From positions 1 to 7,799 of the forward strand of contig CAZFPA010000083.1 in NCBI GenBank assembly GCA_964520975.1: DNA of 7,799 bases, given 5' to 3'. The notes beneath the pieces were generated by a model, which did no database searches, was not told the DNA's origin, and saw nothing but the letters and a program-made list of their open reading frames with translations. This document shows positions 5,012 through 7,799 of the stretch, piece after piece. Source of the stretch: CAZFPA01 sp964520975. Its GTDB lineage: Bacteria; Bacillota; Negativicutes; Selenomonadales; Selenomonadaceae. Each line of letters opens with the position of its first letter. The first letter of the stretch is position 1. Made by a program: the position numbers and the translations under genes.

Positions 5012-6612
5012 ATCGTATCAATGAAGGCGCATTGCGCATTGCTACGGAGCATTTGCAGGGGGTATTGGCGGCGACGGACAGCAAGGCGGTCATGGCAAAC
5101 TACCGGCAGGGCGAGTATGCGCTGGTTACGGCCGGGAATCTGCCGAATCGTGTGCGAGCTGCCCAGGAAACAAAAAAACTGGGGGATCAGATTGATATTA
5201 CCTTCGATAAGATAGCACCAACACTTACGGGGGACGCTGCACAGAATTTTTCAGAGATGCGGCAGATCTGGGATCAGTATAAAAAGAATTCAGCGCAGCT
5301 CATGCAGTTGTCAGAAAATAATCAGCCGGCTGAGGCTTTGAAATTATTGGAACGCTCGAACCATGATTATGAGGAGATTACCGGCAAGCTGGGAATCGTT
5401 GTCGATAACCGTAAGGATTTTATCCATGCGGAAAATGTGCAGGCAGCAGCGGAATATTCCCGGACCAAGGCCATGTTAGCGGTTTCCATCCTGTTTGTAT
5501 TGGGGCTGGCCAGTTTCATGGCCTGGTATCTGAGCACGACCATCCAAAAGTCCATTGCATATCTCATGCAGGTATCCAAGGAGATTGCTGCAGGAAATCT
5601 GCGGGTACAGGTCGAGGCAAAGACGCAGGATGAGTTTGGAATTCTCACGAATGCTTACCGGGATACGGTCCGCCATCTGCGTGGATTGATTGAAAACATT
5701 CAGAAGACCTCGGAAAATGTAGCAGCCTTTTCCGAAGAGCTCACGGCAAATGCACACCAGTCGGCACAGGCTACGCAGCAGGTTGCGGGGTCCATTGGCA
5801 ATATGGCGGCTTCGGCCAGTCAGCAGGGGGTAGCGGTCAATGATTCTGCGGCGGATATCCGTGGAATGTCACAGGACATGCAGGGCTTTGAGAAAAGTGC
5901 CGCAGCCTCCTCGAGTTCAGCCCATCGGGTGGAGGGAATTGCTGCGGAGGGACGGCAGGCGATTGCTGGTGCTGTTGGGCAGATGACGCAGATTGCGGAT
6001 TCTGTTACGGAGTCAGCCGCGGTCATAGAGAAACTGGCGGAGCGGTCGCAGGAGATCGGGCAGATCAGCGATACCATTTCGAATATTGCCGGGCAGACAA
6101 ATCTACTGGCACTTAATGCCGCCATCGAGGCGGCCAGAGCCGGCGAGGCGGGGCGTGGCTTCTCCGTGGTAGCTGAGGAGGTTCGTAAGCTGGCGGAGGA
6201 ATCCGGACAGGCCGCGCAGCAGATTGCTGCGCTTATTGCCGGAATCCAGGCGGATACGGTGCAGGCCGTAGAGCGGATGAAGAAGGGAACCGCAGATGTG
6301 CAGAGCGGGCAGACCGTCGTGACGAACGCTGGCGCTGCCTTTGATACAATTGCGCAGGCAGTGGGTGAACTGACGCGGAATTCCGAGGCTATATTGGAGG
6401 CAGCGCAGCGTTCGACGCAGCGGGCGGAGCGACTGGTGCAGGTGATGGATGGCATCAATCAGCGGGGCCGCGAGGTGGCTGAGGAAACTGAGTCAGTATC
6501 GGCCGCAACAGAGGAACAGTCGGCGTCGATGGATGAAATTGCCGGTGCAAGCCAGAAGCTTGCTGAGCTTGCCCAGGATTTGCAGGCATCAACATCAAAG
6601 TTCAGCTTGTAA
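5005..6612 (+). CDS. Methyl-accepting chemotaxis protein (4HB-type sensor, HAMP, signalling domain), main part after the frameshift
   Basis: 535 residues are open from 5005; restored with the upstream part the receptor would be 565. Residues about 5-150 form a mostly helical periplasmic region resembling the four-helix-bundle sensor of MCPs. A second membrane helix spans about 156-176 and a HAMP linker about 178-229. The rest is the long cytoplasmic coiled coil, with the highly conserved hairpin tip at about 363-386 (G-Q-T-N-L-L-A-L-N-A-A-I-E-A-A-R, then G-R-G-F), the CheA/CheW contact site. A-T-E-E-Q-S-A-S (501-508) resembles a methylation helix. There is no C-terminal NWETF-type tether for CheR/CheB. 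The ATG at 5005 lacks a good ribosome binding site, and a product from there would lack the first membrane anchor. The next gene encodes a sugar-binding lipoprotein, a plausible ligand presenter. Confidence 0.9.
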   Translation: MLNRINEGALRIATEHLQGVLAATDSKAVMANYRQGEYALVTAGNLPNRVRAAQETKKLGDQIDITFDKIAPTLTGDAAQNFSEMRQIWDQYKKNSAQLMQLSENNQPAEALKLLERSNHDYEEITGKLGIVVDNRKDFIHAENVQAAAEYSRTKAMLAVSILFVLGLASFMAWYLSTTIQKSIAYLMQVSKEIAAGNLRVQVEAKTQDEFGILTNAYRDTVRHLRGLIENIQKTSENVAAFSEELTANAHQSAQATQQVAGSIGNMAASASQQGVAVNDSAADIRGMSQDMQGFEKSAAASSSSAHRVEGIAAEGRQAIAGAVGQMTQIADSVTESAAVIEKLAERSQEIGQISDTISNIAGQTNLLALNAAIEAARAGEAGRGFSVVAEEVRKLAEESGQAAQQIAALIAGIQADTVQAVERMKKGTADVQSGQTVVTNAGAAFDTIAQAVGELTRNSEAILEAAQRSTQRAERLVQVMDGINQRGREVAEETESVSAATEEQSASMDEIAGASQKLAELAQDLQASTSKFSL

Positions 6613-6630
6613 CGTGGAACAAGCTGGTGT

Positions 6631-6649
6631 CCGCCTCTGCAGGGGGCGG
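6631..6649 (+). other. Intercistronic GC-rich hairpin without a T tract
   Basis: CCGCCTC (6631-6637) pairs with GGGGCGG (6643-6649), 7 bp with one G-U pair around TGCAG. No run of T follows, so it is not a standard terminator; transcription probably continues into the binding-protein gene. It might protect an upstream or downstream mRNA end. The 120-base gap holds no better promoter candidate: TTGCAG 6695-6700 with TTATAA 6718-6723 would start inside the ribosome binding site. Confidence 0.4.
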
Positions 6650-6735
6650 CCGCGACAGTAAAGAACAGGCGATGGTAGGATATTTTCCGCCTCGTTGCAG
6701 GATCTTGAACTATGGCGTTATAAGGAGTGATGAGA

Positions 6736-7761
6736 ATGAGAAAAATAGTTTCTGTTATAAGCATTCTTATTGTAGTGGTATCTTCGTTGCTGCTGACTGG
6801 CTGCGGACAGGAGACTGCTTCCAATAAAAAAGTGGATATATTTTTTCCTTCGGGAAATGAACGTTTTGTTACGAGCGGTAACAGCTTAAAGGATACGCTT
6901 GAAAAGGAGGGCTTTACCGTCAGCCTGCAGTTTGCCGGCAGTAATGATGAACAGGCGCAGCAGATAGATGCAGTGCTTGGCAAGGGATCGGGCTGTATTG
7001 TCATTGCTGCATTTGATTCCAAGGCTATCGGGACTTCATTGGAGAAGGCAAAGGCGAAGAATATACCCATCATTGCCTATGATAGATTGCCGATGGACAC
7101 AGAGGCCGTAGATTATTATGCGACCTTTGACAATGAGGGAATTGGCACAGCCATGGCTAAATATGTAGAGAATAAATTCAATTTGAAACAGGGGGCGGGA
7201 CCGTATACGGTAGAATTTTTCCAGGGTTCCGATGATGATAATAATGCGGTGCTGATCGACAAGGGCATGATGGCTGTGCTGAAGCCTTATATCGATAAGG
7301 GGCAGCTGGTCGTAGCCTCGGGACAGACCGGTTTTCGGGATACGACGATCAAGAGCTGGGATGGAAAGAATGCCGCAGCCCGTATGGATAAACTGGTGAA
7401 GACCTATTATACGGGGCGCAATCTGGATATCCTGATGTCTGCCTCGGACAGTATTGCGGAAGGGCTTGTCGATGGCCTGGCGGGGGCCGGCTATAATGGT
7501 GTGCAGCCCTTCATTACCGGGCAGGACGCAACGCCAAAGGCATTGGAATTTGTTCGCAGCGGGAAGCAGGGAACGACTATGGCCAAGAGCGCGGAGCTGC
7601 TCAATGGGAAATGCATCCGCATGATCAAGGCCGTTGTCGAAGGGACGCAGCCGGAGGTCAATGATGTGAGCACCTATAATAATGGAAAGATCACCGTGCC
7701 GTCGTATCTGTGCATTCCGCTTATCCTTGATAAGGAAAATCTGGATGAAGCGGTAAAATAG
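6736..7761 (+). CDS. Sugar-binding lipoprotein, ChvE/xylose-type periplasmic binding protein family
   Basis: A 341-residue protein from the ATG at 6736, with AAGGAG (6722-6727) 8 bases upstream; in-frame GTG 6727 and ATG 6730 overlap or crowd that site. A basic start and hydrophobic stretch lead to the lipobox L-T-G-C, with C23 the predicted lipidated residue, so it should be membrane-anchored outside the cytoplasm. The mature part fits the Peripla_BP_4 type-I binding fold. I-P-I-I-A-Y-D-R-L-P-M, then D-Y-Y-A-T-F-D-N, in the first half and the later D-D-D-N-N-A and T-G-Q-D-A motifs resemble ChvE/XylF-like aldose-binding proteins. Such proteins bind arabinose, xylose, glucose or galactose; the exact sugar cannot be read here. 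No permease or ATPase gene adjoins it; the chemoreceptor gene precedes it by 123 bases. It could serve chemotaxis, or a transporter encoded elsewhere. Confidence 0.88.
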   Translation: MRKIVSVISILIVVVSSLLLTGCGQETASNKKVDIFFPSGNERFVTSGNSLKDTLEKEGFTVSLQFAGSNDEQAQQIDAVLGKGSGCIVIAAFDSKAIGTSLEKAKAKNIPIIAYDRLPMDTEAVDYYATFDNEGIGTAMAKYVENKFNLKQGAGPYTVEFFQGSDDDNNAVLIDKGMMAVLKPYIDKGQLVVASGQTGFRDTTIKSWDGKNAAARMDKLVKTYYTGRNLDILMSASDSIAEGLVDGLAGAGYNGVQPFITGQDATPKALEFVRSGKQGTTMAKSAELLNGKCIRMIKAVVEGTQPEVNDVSTYNNGKITVPSYLCIPLILDKENLDEAVK

Positions 7762-7771
7762 TATGAATTCA

Positions 7772-7799
7772 GGGACTGCCTGCGGGCAGTCTCTTTTTT
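7772..7799 (+). terminator. Rho-independent terminator of the binding-protein gene
   Basis: GGGACTGCC (7772-7780) pairs with GGCAGTCTC (7785-7793), 9 bp with one G-U pair and a TGCG loop. T residues run from 7794 to the window end. It starts 10 bases after the stop and closes the chemoreceptor/binding-protein unit, so no transport genes are co-transcribed beyond it. Confidence 0.92.

Noticed and set aside
5820..6458. A 212-codon minus-strand frame opposite the chemoreceptor signalling domain
   Set aside because: Its composition (Ala, Ser, Cys, Ile rich) is what the antisense of an Ala/Glu/Gln-rich coiled coil gives. Such shadows are common behind chemoreceptor genes.
6695..6723. Separate promoter for the binding-protein gene (TTGCAG-17-TTATAA)
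   Set aside because: The -10 box overlaps the ribosome binding site and transcription would begin at or next to the start codon, so a normal leader would be impossible.

Overview
The window reads as chromosomal DNA from a motile, anaerobic, diderm Firmicute. The best guess is Negativicutes, close to Selenomonas, but this is an inference. It rests on moderately high GC, strong AGGAGG-type ribosome binding sites, Gram-positive-like sigma-A promoters and U-tailed terminators, together with a Tat-exported phosphatase and a chemoreceptor of the type that samples a periplasm. No mobile element, CRISPR array, tRNA or rRNA was seen, and nothing suggests a prophage or genomic island. No gene-free stretch exceeds about 215 bases.

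Layout. 1-240 is the C-terminal end of an EAL (c-di-GMP phosphodiesterase-type) domain cut by the window edge. 446-1711 is a MetY-type O-acetylhomoserine sulfhydrylase with its own promoter and a strong symmetrical terminator. 1870-2697 is a Cof-type HAD-IIB sugar-phosphatase-like hydrolase, also with its own promoter. It runs head-on into a minus-strand gene (2716-4035) for a Tat-signal metallophosphoesterase with a purple-acid-phosphatase-like N-terminal domain; only 18 bases separate the two stop codons. A divergent control region (about 4036-4205) with inverted repeats separates the phosphatase from a small nitroreductase (4206-4700, terminator 4716-4746).

The most interesting part is 4780-7799. 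A methyl-accepting chemotaxis protein gene is followed, with no obvious terminator, by a lipoprotein sugar-binding protein of the ChvE/xylose-type family, and then by a clear terminator. No ABC permease or ATPase gene lies between or immediately after them. This suggests a dedicated sugar-chemosensing pair (binding protein plus receptor) rather than an uptake operon. The receptor gene carries a one-base frameshift near 4987, inside its first transmembrane helix. The strong ribosome binding site and start at 4916 therefore lead to a 31-residue dead end, while the rest of the receptor is open from 5005 to 6612. The leader upstream holds a cre-like/LacI-family operator-like sequence and a 9-bp hairpin just before the ribosome binding site.

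Most genes here look like independent housekeeping or accessory units. Only the chemoreceptor and binding protein appear to work together.
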